Assembly (NCBI GenBank): GCA_938743325.2
Contig: OW568868.1
Location: 434,001-498,000, forward strand
Direction of reading: 5' to 3'
From: Pycnococcus provasolii
Taxonomy: Eukaryota > Chlorophyta > Pseudoscourfieldiophyceae > Pseudoscourfieldiales > Pycnococcaceae
DNA: 64,000 bases
Both the position numbers and the translations under genes were made by a program. Below the pieces are notes generated by a model. That model searched no databases, had not been told where the DNA came from, and saw only the letters and a list, made by a program, of their open reading frames with translations. This document shows positions 56,180 to 64,000 of this stretch, piece after piece (position 1 is the stretch's first letter; each line of letters starts with the position of its first letter).

Positions 56180-57964
56180 ATGATCATGATGAAGATGTGC
56201 TTGCATGTTGTCATGCTCGTCGTCTTCTCCTTGTTGGTACATTCCTTTGCGGTAAGAACTACTACCGCACTCACATGCGACGACGACGATAGTAGTAGTA
56301 GGAGTAATAATAGTAATAGTACGTCGTCGTGTAAACAAGCGGGAAGCGCGCTCTTTCCCATATCAGCCTCAGCTGAGCTCGGCGCGCTCGGAAATGTGAC
56401 GCTCTATCAGGCGAAACCGAACGAACCCGTGCGCATCAATGTCACGTACGACGATACATCACGCCGTGCGATGGTCGGTGCATTCAAAGTCCGCATTTCA
56501 GCTGAGCCTCTTGCTAGGGCCGACGCTGGAACGACGCAAGACGAGTGTCGTGGTGCACTCACTACACTACACGATCCGGAAAAACGCGCGCCGCCATTCG
56601 TCAGCTTAGTCGACTACGCGAAAGGATGCAGGAGGAACGACGAGATTAGCTCAGCAGCAGCAGACCAGCAGTGTGCACGTGGCGATCTGAGCGGTAAGCA
56701 CGGTTTGCTACCCGCACCGAGTGGGACGCGCACGCTCGAGGACACGAGTCTGCAAATTCATGACATAATTGGCCGGGCATTCGTGATTGAGAATGTCATC
56801 TCGCGAACCGTTGCATGCGCAAACATCGTCATGGACGTCGACGACGATGACGACTACAAGAATATGCCTCGACTTGTTGAGGAAGCTCCCAGCGAGACTA
56901 CCAGAGCACTTAGCTCGCCGCCGCCGTCGTCGTCGTCGTCGTCGCGGTGTTCTGTGCCGGCGCCAAGGTGTACGAGTGGGCACGAACTCGGCGAACTCGG
57001 AAGCAGCGAAGAAGACGGCAGCTCGCTTCGCATACTAGGTGGAACTGAGGCAAAGCGTGGCGCGTATCCGTGGATAGTCAACATGGGCGTGTGCAGTGGG
57101 ACGCTTATCGCACCGAGCGTCGTTCTCACAGCCGCGCACTGCGTGGCACCCTTCGGTCCGATCCGACTTGGTCAGGTCGTGATGATGGGCTGTCATAGTC
57201 TGAGTGGTCAAACGTGTCAAGAGTCTGGGCGAATCACTGGCATATTCCCGCACGAGAAGTACACGGATCAACAATTGGACTCTTCGCTGACGGATGACGG
57301 GAAGCCTCGTCCGAAATTTGCGTACGACGTCGCCATATTGATTCTCGAAAAGCAGCATCGAACGCCCGTGGCAACGATCGCGACGCGCGAAGACGATCCA
57401 GCGTACTGCGAGAAGAGCGCGAGCACGGTGGCTGGATGGGGTGTTGATGCAACCGGACGACGATATGCATCGAGTGTGCTCCTTGAAGTTGAGGTGCCTG
57501 TGGTCTCGCATGAGCGTTGTGAAGAGGCGTGGGGCAAGGGACGCATAGGCTCGACGATGATCTGTGCAGGCTTTGACGACGGCGGGTGTGATGCATGTCA
57601 GGGTGACAGCGGCGGGCCAATCTTCACGTCGACACGCTGTGCGCCGCCTGGCACACCACCACGTGTATTCGGGATCACCAGTTGGGGGTCCAAGTGCGAC
57701 AAAGAGGATCGCAAGCCTTACGGCGTGTACACGTCGGTGGCGTCTGTACGCGACTGGATTGCATCGAAAATGCCATCTGGTGATCAGCTTGCTGAACTTG
57801 ACGAGCGCGTGCTTCCGTATGTGGTACGTGCAATCAATCAAACAGCGTCAGATAATGCTTTTTGTGGAGTATTCGATGAGTCGCGGTGTTCAATGAATGT
57901 GGTTGCAGGGAATTGCCCAAAGCTTTGCAGAAGCTCGTGTCCGTTAGTTAGGACTACGACGTGA
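56180..57964 (+). CDS. Secreted trypsin-like serine protease with ShK-like Cys tail
   Basis: I place the start at 56180 because MIMMKMCLHVVMLVVFSLLV forms a proper signal peptide; the frame is open from an ATG at 56066. The protein has 594 residues. The region before the protease (to about 280) is unknown and Cys-poor, with a basic/acidic propeptide. The trypsin domain starts at ILGGTEAKRGAYPWIV (about 284), with His in VLTAAHCV (about 319), Asp in AYDVAILILE (about 382) and Ser in CQGDSGGPIF (about 475), plus GITSWGSKC. Asp in CDACQGDSGG, the S1 position, predicts cleavage after Lys/Arg. The C-terminal 35 residues contain five Cys (FCGVFDESRCSMNVVAGNC), resembling a shortened ShKT domain. 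Confidence 0.9.
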   Translation: MIMMKMCLHVVMLVVFSLLVHSFAVRTTTALTCDDDDSSSRSNNSNSTSSCKQAGSALFPISASAELGALGNVTLYQAKPNEPVRINVTYDDTSRRAMVGAFKVRISAEPLARADAGTTQDECRGALTTLHDPEKRAPPFVSLVDYAKGCRRNDEISSAAADQQCARGDLSGKHGLLPAPSGTRTLEDTSLQIHDIIGRAFVIENVISRTVACANIVMDVDDDDDYKNMPRLVEEAPSETTRALSSPPPSSSSSSRCSVPAPRCTSGHELGELGSSEEDGSSLRILGGTEAKRGAYPWIVNMGVCSGTLIAPSVVLTAAHCVAPFGPIRLGQVVMMGCHSLSGQTCQESGRITGIFPHEKYTDQQLDSSLTDDGKPRPKFAYDVAILILEKQHRTPVATIATREDDPAYCEKSASTVAGWGVDATGRRYASSVLLEVEVPVVSHERCEEAWGKGRIGSTMICAGFDDGGCDACQGDSGGPIFTSTRCAPPGTPPRVFGITSWGSKCDKEDRKPYGVYTSVASVRDWIASKMPSGDQLAELDERVLPYVVRAINQTASDNAFCGVFDESRCSMNVVAGNCPKLCRSSCPLVRTTT

Positions 57965-58051
57965 TCAGCTACTACCTCCTCCACCATTTTGGAAGATCGT
58001 CATTGTAATGCATAATTAAACGTATCAGTTAGTTACATTTTGTCGTCACCT

Positions 58052-59350
58052 TCACTCATCCGCATCGGCCAGCCAAGCGCTGATGGCCCACCGTTCTCGC
58101 GTGCTCGCACACACTTCGTGCGGTACCGTGCGGCTGTCAAACAGAACAAGGCGACCACCAGCGGGAGACACGTCGACGGTACGTCGACCTTCGTCGAAAA
58201 ACATGCGCAGCTCACCACCCGAGCTGGCTGCATCCCACGGGTTTTCGTTGAGGTAAAGAATTGCCGTGACAGCTCGATCGATGCTGCGCATGCCAGGTGG
58301 TCCGTCTGCGGCGGTCGCGTCACGTGGATCGTTGTCGAGATGGCATGCGTAGTACTCGCCGTCTGTGTATCTCGCAAGCTGAAGCACGGCGGGCGCTTTG
58401 ACGCGGTGCGTCGTGAGACACGTCACACCGCCAGCTTCTTCGGCGGCGGCGTGCAGCGCGGTGGGAATCGACGTCAGTAAGGATGCCGCAGCCGCAAGGC
58501 CGGGGCAGTCGTTGCCACCACCAGACTCTTCCCAGACGAGTTGCTTGGTGCTGAAGGCGACACCCGCGAGTGGTGTACCAGGACGAGCTCGCCCATCCGA
58601 TCCGCTGGATACCATCGCGATGGCATCCTTGCGTCCCCTGTTTCGCTGCGACTCGATGGACTTCACCTTGCCAGCGTCGAACAGTCGCGCTGCATCTTGA
58701 CGAGCGGCTGCGGCAAGATTATCGTCGAGCACACCGTCGACGATCGCGTATCCTTTTGTCACAAGTTCTTTCACCGCCCGGGCGATGTGAGGCGACGGCT
58801 CAGCTTCAGCCCGTGGCATGTTGCGTTTCTCCCATATGGCGTTTTGCTCGTGCTCGGGCTGGTTTCCCACAGGCAAGGCACCACTCTCGCGCACGGACGC
58901 TGCTAGCGTCGCCTTCCACATGGATCTCATGTCGTCAGCGTCTGTCGTTTCGTGAACGACGTCAAGTTGAAGGTTTTCTGTGTCTGCGCCTCGCGCTTTT
59001 GCGTCAGCGAAGGTTTTCGCGACGTCACGCGACATGCCCACATAGACGACAATTCTTGCAGGATTGCGCACGACGAACACGCCGGAAACGCCCGAAGCGG
59101 AAACGCTCGAACACGCGGAAACGCTCGAAGCGGAGCGAGTTCCTGAAAGAGTACCAGTTGTTACGCGTATTTCTTTCCCTCCTAATCTTAACCCGGACGC
59201 ATGGATGTGAGCTCTGTGAACATTTCTGTGACGCAAACATGACGACGCAACAACGGCGTGTTTGCCACAAGGTCGTCCCCAACCCCAAGGTGCTCGTGAT
59301 CGTGAAGTGCAGCACGAGGGCTGGGGATGATGATGGGGCGCCATCGCCAT
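58052..59350 (-). CDS. GIY-YIG-like domain fused to a HIF-type prolyl 4-hydroxylase domain
   Basis: The protein has 432 residues from the ATG at 59350. Residues 1-75 are basic and Ser/His-rich, a likely organelle transit peptide. Residues 88-170 resemble the GIY-YIG-like N-terminal domain of plant GrxS16 (GVFVVRNPARIVVYVGMSRD, later ALPVGNQPEH). Residues 190-432 form a 2-oxoglutarate/Fe(II) dioxygenase of the EGLN/PHD kind: iron ligands His337 and Asp339 in YYACHLDND, His411 in VPHEV, the 2OG-binding Arg420 in RWAISAWL and LYLNENPWDAASSGGELRMF. The domain should hydroxylate prolyl residues; the target and the compartment are unknown. The Ser-Ala-Ser-Val linker (75-87) comes from a GAAACGCTCGAA repeat. 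Confidence 0.85.
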   Translation of the reverse strand: MAMAPHHHPQPSCCTSRSRAPWGWGRPCGKHAVVASSCLRHRNVHRAHIHASGLRLGGKEIRVTTGTLSGTRSASSVSACSSVSASGVSGVFVVRNPARIVVYVGMSRDVAKTFADAKARGADTENLQLDVVHETTDADDMRSMWKATLAASVRESGALPVGNQPEHEQNAIWEKRNMPRAEAEPSPHIARAVKELVTKGYAIVDGVLDDNLAAAARQDAARLFDAGKVKSIESQRNRGRKDAIAMVSSGSDGRARPGTPLAGVAFSTKQLVWEESGGGNDCPGLAAAASLLTSIPTALHAAAEEAGGVTCLTTHRVKAPAVLQLARYTDGEYYACHLDNDPRDATAADGPPGMRSIDRAVTAILYLNENPWDAASSGGELRMFFDEGRRTVDVSPAGGRLVLFDSRTVPHEVCASTRERWAISAWLADADE

Positions 59351-59673
59351 TGGAATCCAAGCAAAGCAAAGCGGATAAGATGAAGGTTATCAATCCCTTC
59401 GTAACAGTAGTGCTTAAGGGAAGGGTTACTGGGTTACTGGGTTAGGGTTACTGGGTTAGGGTTACTGGGTTACTGGGTTACTGGGTTACTGGGTTAGGGT
59501 TACTGGGTTACTGGGTTACTGGGTTACTGGGTTACTGGGTTACTGGGTTACTGGGTTACTGGGTTACTGGGTTACTGGGTTACTGGGTTTTAGGGGGGGC
59601 CAGTATTGCCAATGAAGGTCATCTTTTACACAAACCGAAATTAAAACCAAAAGTAGGTCCCCTGCTCCAGTAA
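59351..59673. repeat. TTACTGGG satellite and short direct repeat
   Basis: From about 59424 to 59589 the octamer GGGTTACT is repeated about 20 times with interspersed GGGTTAGGGTTACT variants. A 23-bp direct repeat GCCAATGAAGGTCATCTTTT(ACA) occurs at 59609-59632 and 59674-59696, the second copy leading into the copia fragment. Confidence 0.9.
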
Positions 59674-60108
59674 GCCAATGAAGGTCATCTTTTACAGCTA
59701 AAGGAGATCTTCGCTTTCTACCACAGGTACGGACGCAAACCTCTCACTGTGAAGTTCGATAGAGGGTCGGAGTTTATCTCCATGCTGGCGGAGCTCGGCT
59801 TGCTGCAAGGTGCGACGACCGTGCATGAAGACAACACCGCCGCGATCAGCATTCTCAACGACACCAAGTACGACGGACGAACTAAACACGTCGACTACCG
59901 AATTAAATCGGTACGGGAACGCGTGCTGGCGCGCGCGCTGGAGATCTCGTACATTTCGACAGACTTGCAGCTCGCAGATCTTTTCACGAAGCCGCTATCT
60001 AGGGCTACGCATGACAGGCTAGCCACAGTTGCGCTGAATGGCGGAGATATTGACCTGCAGAGCAACCGCCGCAAGTCACGAGACCTTGCGACGATTGAGG
60101 AGGAGTGA
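59674..60108 (+). pseudogene. Ty1/copia retrotransposon pol fragment with internal deletion
   Basis: The frame from 59674 reads LKEIFAFYHRYGRKPLTVKF followed by DRGSEFIS, an integrase-core remnant around the second catalytic Asp and its context. It then passes directly into copia RNase H sequence: LAELGLLQ, HEDNTAAISILND, RTKHVDYRIKSVRERV and QLADLFTKPLSRATHD, ending with TGA at 60106. The rest of the integrase, the entire reverse transcriptase and the RNase H N-terminus are missing. The join is in frame near 59775-59785. It is a dead fragment. The GTG at 59749 is not a start. Confidence 0.82.
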
Positions 60109-60364
60109 TAAATACCGATTGGGGGTTTGTTGTTTTGGTGAAACCCCCACTGGAGATTCGGTTTGTTTGGTTTTACGTCTTGAGTTTCAGGACGTGGTGT
60201 ATTTATAGTGGTAAAGAACTCCACAACTCTTAGTAAGCACGAACGTCAAAAACGGGTGACGACGTGAAAATAAACCAAAAGTGTAGAAAGATCTTATTCA
60301 AGGCACGGCAACAATTCGAACTTCGAATGCAGGAGAACAGACCGTGAACTTAAATGGACTTCTA

Positions 60365-60892
60365 ATGCAGTATCCGGATACGTGGAAGCAGCTACTGAAG
60401 TTCGACGGGATTCACGCAAGACTTCTGAGGAAGGCTCGCGTTGACGGTGGTCGGAAACACCCCGACTGGAAAGACTGGGTCGGAATTACTACCTCCTACC
60501 AGATCGACACCGGAGAATATCACGTTGGCTACGAGACAGGTGAGTTCGTTGTAGAACGAGCCAACAAACTAACCCCCGAAAACAAACAGACTGAGACCGC
60601 CTTCGTGGCTCTGGATCCCGGAGGCGCTGACCCGAATCCGATACTACTATACGAGAACCGCGGGAATATCTTTCTTGACTTTTACTTACTTTCATACGAC
60701 CAACAACAATGGCGTCTGAGGGTGACACCGGTCCCGGGGGGACACTACGAGAACAACAACTACACACACCACTACCACCACCTCCAGGCAGTGGCGCGTT
60801 CCTTCAGAGGGTCTCGAGACCCACCGGGCGGCCGCTCAGAACCAGCTGCGCGAGCGACTCCCCCCAATCAAAAACCCCAATTAAACAAGTAG
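60365..60892 (+). CDS. Uncharacterised frame downstream of the copia fragment
   Basis: The frame has 175 residues from the ATG at 60365. The first 100 residues look protein-like (YPDTWKQLLKFDGIHARLLR, VGYETGEFVVERANKL); the last third is low complexity (YENNNYTHHYHHL). A second frame from an ATG at 60709 (MASEGDTGPGGTLREQQ) overlaps the end and could equally be the real one, for example the start of a retroelement gag. No domain is recognised. The stretch 60109-60360 between may hold a long terminal repeat, but I could not find its ends. Confidence 0.3.
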   Translation: MQYPDTWKQLLKFDGIHARLLRKARVDGGRKHPDWKDWVGITTSYQIDTGEYHVGYETGEFVVERANKLTPENKQTETAFVALDPGGADPNPILLYENRGNIFLDFYLLSYDQQQWRLRVTPVPGGHYENNNYTHHYHHLQAVARSFRGSRDPPGGRSEPAARATPPNQKPQLNK

Positions 60893-61869
60893 AACTGAAG
60901 ATTAGGGTTACTGGGCTAGGGTTACTGGGTTACTGGGTTAGGGTTACTGGGTTACTGGGTTAGGGTATACTGGGTTAGGGTTACTGGAGTCTTCCCCTTG
61001 GAATTAAGGTACCTTTAGGGCTCGGGAACCGGTCTGCCAAAAAGCCATGTGTTGTGCCCACATGGACATGGACCATGCATGGGTTCTGTGATCAAGGACG
61101 TTCTGTGCTCAGGCTTTGGTGTCAGGCCGTGATGGTGGTGCTACTGTATCCCACTTTTCATTCATAGTTCATATTTATTTCTTTGTTGACTTGTACAGTA
61201 TTTCTCAATCCCACCGGCCATTCTTTTCTTCCGATCCCATTGAAGTACTACGATACCTGTAGAGTAGGTGACCGAGGTCTGACCAACTGGTCTGACCGGC
61301 TTGTTTCGAACTGGTTCTCACATGATCCCCAACCACCCGGCAACCGCGTGAACTTTGGTTGGCCGCGCCCGGGGTCAGGCCGTCAGGGTGAGGCCCAGTA
61401 CAGTGGCTCCGCTGCTCGGCTTGCTTGAACTCTGCAACTCTGCAAGCAACTCTCAAGAGGATTCCGTTGTTGTACTCAAGAGAGCAGCTCAAGCTTGCCT
61501 CTTGCCAACGGCCTTCTTCCGTCTTCACAAGGGCCCGTCCTAGGTGGTCTCCCACGGTGAGGATTCCGTGCGGTGCCCTCTGGTAGACTCTGGTAAGTTA
61601 TTTGCTCCCCCTGGGGGCTCTTTTCAGTAACACGGTAAGTAGTGGCGCTTCTCAGGTTCTCACGGGAACCTCTTTTTTGTGCTATAACACCTTAAAGACG
61701 CGGGTCTAGTTCAGGTCAACCTTACCATAAGTAGCCTTAAGTCGCAGTACTCTATCATCTATAGTCTTACTTTTTCCTTGTGAAGAAACACACTTGCCTT
61801 CTTTTTTTCCTTTTCCTTGTAAGCCAGCCAGCCAGCCAGCCAGCCAGCCATACAGCTCTAATAGTCAGC
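60893..61869. repeat. Intergenic region with TTACTGGG/TTAGGG variants
   Basis: The tract at about 60902-60990 mixes GGGTTACT and GGGTTA units. A near-palindromic CCCACATGGACATGGACCATGCATGGG region lies at about 61058-61083. A CCAG repeat (AGCCAGCCAGCC) at 61823-61850 precedes the DRC8 start. No gene is seen. Confidence 0.6.
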
Positions 61870-62477
61870 ATGTTGTCGCTGTCGAAACCGCCGTCGGTGG
61901 AAGATATCAAACTGCGACTCAAATCTGCGTTCCAGCTTTTCGAGGCGCAGAAACAACCCGGCTTCGTCGACGAACGTGAAATACCCACGATTATTCGCTC
62001 GCTGGACATAAACCCGTCGCAGGAACAGCTTCGCATCATACTTGACGAGGTTCGTTGCGGCCGTCGGCTCAGGGCAGCTCAGGTCGTCGGCTAAGCTGCT
62101 TGCTCACACTCTCCTCCAAACACAAACACACAAACACACAAACACACAAACAGGTGCGAGGTGAGGACACAAGCACAGGAATGGTGGACTACGGACGCTT
62201 CGAGTCCGTTCTCGTCAGGCACTTCACGGAGATGACTCCCAGCTACGTGCGCGATACGGAGGACCGGCTCATGCGTGCGTTCCGCGCCTTTGACCCGGAT
62301 AATAAGGGGTACATCGACGCGGACGTGTTCAAAACCATTATTGCGTCGAAGGGCGACGCGTTCCGTCAGGAGGAGGTGGAAGTCATGCTCGGAGCGTGTG
62401 TCGAGGAGGGCAAGATCTTCTACGAGGACTTCTCGCGCCTGCTTGCCGAGGACACGTTCGAGAGGAAATACGTCTAA
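61870..62477 (+). CDS. DRC8: EF-hand protein DRC8/EFCAB2-like, two exons
   Basis: Exon 1 is 61870-62049, the intron 62050-62153 (104 bp, GTTCGT...AACAG, with a CACAAACA repeat) and exon 2 62154-62477, giving 167 residues. Splicing joins RIILDE to VRGEDTSTGMVDYGRFE. The N-terminal lobe contains VDEREIPTIIRSLDINPSQE, the characteristic REIxTIIRSL of DRC8/EFCAB2. The second lobe contains FRAFDPDNKGYIDADVFKTI, a near-canonical EF loop, then FYEDFSRLL. DRC8 belongs to the distal subcomplex of the nexin-dynein regulatory complex of motile axonemes. Calmodulin-like proteins are the alternative, but the REI motif and the length favour DRC8. Confidence 0.87.
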
Positions 62478-62904
62478 ACGATGGCAAATTTTTTTATTTT
62501 CTCAAAGCCTTTGCGTCTGGCTGCTGTAAATGAGTGACTCTTTTCTACGATTTATTTATTTTATTCTCTCGGTTTCTGTCGTCTTTGTGTGTATTTGTGC
62601 GTGCGTGCGTATGTGTGTGTGTGTCCACGTGTGCACGTGCGTGCGTGCATGCGCGCGCGCGTGTGCCTCTGCGTGTGTGTTGTTGCAGGTTTGATTGTTA
62701 TCTTGTTATCGAACACGACGGAGAACCTCGTCGGCTTACACGCAAAACAAATTCACAATTCCAGCCAGTTGTGTGCAGACGCTTATTTCAATTCTTTTCG
62801 TTTTTTTTATCGGTCCACTCACTCACCACGCCATCTTTGATCTTTTGCTGTCGTGTGTTGCCAACAAACTTTTTCCGTTCGCACCGTCCACACAGGGAGC
62901 TAGT
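62478..62904. repeat. Convergent intergenic region with alternating GTGC tract
   Basis: A purine-pyrimidine alternating run (GTGTGCGTGCGTATGTGTG...GCGCGCGCGTGTGC, about 62587-62685) could adopt Z-DNA. It separates the 3' ends of the DRC8 and RPL17 genes. Confidence 0.6.
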
Positions 62905-63477
62905 TTATGCAGCGGCGATCGACTTGGAACCGCTCTTGATGGCAGCCACGCGAAGCGCCGACTTGCGGCTGAGCTTGAGTCCCGACTCGTCGCCCTTGGC
63001 AACCGCCTCCGCCTTCTCGGAAAGGACGAGCTCAACGTGGCAGGGCGAGCTCATGTACGGGTTGATGCGTCCGTGCGCACGGTACGTCCTTCGCCTCTGC
63101 TTCTGCGCCTGGTTCACCTGGATGTGGCTGATGACGAGCGCATCGGTGTCCAGTCCCTTCACCTCGGCGTTGCTCTCTGCGTTCTTGAGCAGACCCAGGA
63201 GGAACTCGCAGCTCTTCTTCGGCCAGCGCGCCTGTCCGTTCGTGCTGTCGGTGTTCTTCGCCTGCGCGGTGCGTCCGACGCCACCGCAGAATCGGTGGAA
63301 GGGGATGGCGCGTCGGTGTTCGAGCACAGCCTCGAGGTAGGACTTCGCCTTGTCGAGCTGCATGTTTTTGATCGCGAGCGCGGACTCACGCGTGTTCTTG
63401 AAGTGCACGCGGAGGTCGGAGCCTCGCGCCTTGCACGACTTCGTCGGGTTCTCAGCTTCCTTGGCGTACTTCACCAT
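62905..63477 (-). CDS. RPL17: 60S ribosomal protein L17 (uL22)
   Basis: The protein has 190 residues from the ATG at 63477 ([20 protein letters not shown]), matching the conserved start of eukaryotic uL22. The full family sequence follows: [64 protein letters not shown]-like [20 protein letters not shown], and the tunnel beta-hairpin region [20 protein letters not shown] with [16 protein letters not shown]. The upstream frame ([15 protein letters not shown]) is untranslated leader. The C-terminal [19 protein letters not shown] is a species-specific tail. It is a constitutive part of the large subunit at the exit tunnel. Confidence 0.97.
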   Translation of the reverse strand: MVKYAKEAENPTKSCKARGSDLRVHFKNTRESALAIKNMQLDKAKSYLEAVLEHRRAIPFHRFCGGVGRTAQAKNTDSTNGQARWPKKSCEFLLGLLKNAESNAEVKGLDTDALVISHIQVNQAQKQRRRTYRAHGRINPYMSSPCHVELVLSEKAEAVAKGDESGLKLSRKSALRVAAIKSGSKSIAAA

Positions 63478-63860
63478 TTTGGCACGAACAAGCTGTGAAA
63501 ATGAGCAGGAGTGCAATTCCAATGGAGACAAAAGAGGCACGCCGCCGCACTGCCCTCAGGGAGAGGGGACTGAGGGAAGGGGTATCCACGAAAAGTCCCC
63601 GTGAATGTACGCTACCGGGTACATTCACCCGTACACCCCTCGGTTTCAGGTCGGGGGTTTCGGGAGCTGGGACCCTAAGCCCTAAGGGCTTAAGAGTAAC
63701 CCCTAACCCCTAAAACCCCAAAACCCTAACCAGGACAGGCTGGATCTGCCTCAGAAAAATACATATGGGACAAGAAGGCTTCAACAGAAGGCTTCGTTGC
63801 CCCCCGAACCCTTTTTTACACCCCAGAACCCTTTCACTTGTCACAAGCCGTTGTCTCGCC
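63478..63860. repeat. Intergenic region with telomere-like tract
   Basis: A short CCCTAA-like tract (CCTAACCCCTAAAACCCCAAAACCCTAACC, about 63698-63728) and a duplicated GAAGGCTTC (63774-63798) are seen. No gene is visible between the RPL17 start and the final open frame. Confidence 0.6.
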
Positions 63861-64000
63861 ATGGCCCTCATGAAGACGACGACTCCACCCATGGGCAAGG
63901 CTCCTTCGTACCGTCATGTTCGTGTGAACATGGGTTCTCCTCCTCTCGGCCACTGCAGCACATCCATTTCAATTCCTGCCAAAGGATCGTACCTGGTAGC
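63861..64000 (+). CDS. Possible 5' end of an unknown gene, truncated by the window
   Basis: An ATG at 63861 opens a frame to the window end: MALMKTTTPPMGKAPSYRHV, then GHCSTSISIPAKGSYLV. Only 46 codons are visible and no domain can be recognised. Confidence 0.3.
   Translation, partial: MALMKTTTPPMGKAPSYRHVRVNMGSPPLGHCSTSISIPAKGSYLV

Noticed and set aside
57035-57841. 268-codon minus frame over the trypsin gene
   Set aside because: The opposite strand has the complete protease with its catalytic triad; the minus frame has no domain.
59424-59589. True chromosome end
   Set aside because: Single-copy genes (DRC8, RPL17) continue beyond the tract, so it is interstitial.
1-64000. tRNA, rRNA or small nuclear RNA genes
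   Set aside because: I looked for cloverleaf-like and conserved RNA motifs and saw none I could support; a covariance-model scan would be decisive.

Overview
This is a nuclear segment of a eukaryote, most likely a unicellular green alga (chlorophyte or prasinophyte-like); I cannot name the species. The plant-side signals are a SYP5-type Qc-SNARE, an AP2/ERF protein, a GrxS16-like GIY-YIG domain, a DUF819 membrane protein and a FRA3-like WD40/5-phosphatase. Eukaryotic core genes are also present: RPP30, ribosomal protein L17/uL22, Vps55, MROH1 and DRC8. Genes are dense, mostly intronless and on both strands. The introns I can place are short (74, 104 and 107 bp, GT-AG). Several long frames begin at GTG or TTG, so I moved those starts to the first plausible ATG.

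Layout. 1-5357 (-): MROH1/SGR6-type HEAT-repeat protein whose frame is still open at the window edge. 5.8-16.3 kb: SLC35B-like transporter, Qc-SNARE, DUF819 protein, an unknown, Vps55, a DUF2306-like membrane protein, LACTB2-like hydrolase and a spliced DUF6817 protein. 16.5-23.0 kb: RING-H2 protein and an EH-WD40-inositol 5-phosphatase. 23.1-36.6 kb (-): a 4,500-residue LRR/coiled-coil protein with seven copies of a ~160-residue module and two arrays of a 12-16 residue repeat. 37.2-40.3 kb: a complete Mutator-like transposon with 67-bp terminal inverted repeats and a 10-bp target duplication. 41.3-63.5 kb: ammonium transporter-cyclase fusion, TPR-like unknown, rhodanese, DOT1-like methyltransferase, a two-exon unknown, a decayed gene, RPP30, a secreted Met-rich protein, AP2, trypsin, a GIY-YIG/prolyl-hydroxylase fusion, a deleted Ty1/copia remnant, DRC8 and RPL17.

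Intergenic DNA is marked by CCCTAA/TTAGGG-type tracts at eight or more sites and by a TTACTGGG satellite near 59.5 kb, although the window does not end in a telomere.

The most interesting items are three. The giant scaffold has 39 repeats that each pair a TPxK-type site with a GxQ[SMI]D-like motif resembling dynein light chain LC8 ligands. The ammonium transporter is fused to a complementary pair of class III cyclase domains. A GIY-YIG domain is fused to a HIF-type prolyl hydroxylase domain. DRC8 implies that this lineage keeps flagellar genes, which fits a dynein-linked scaffold but does not prove it.
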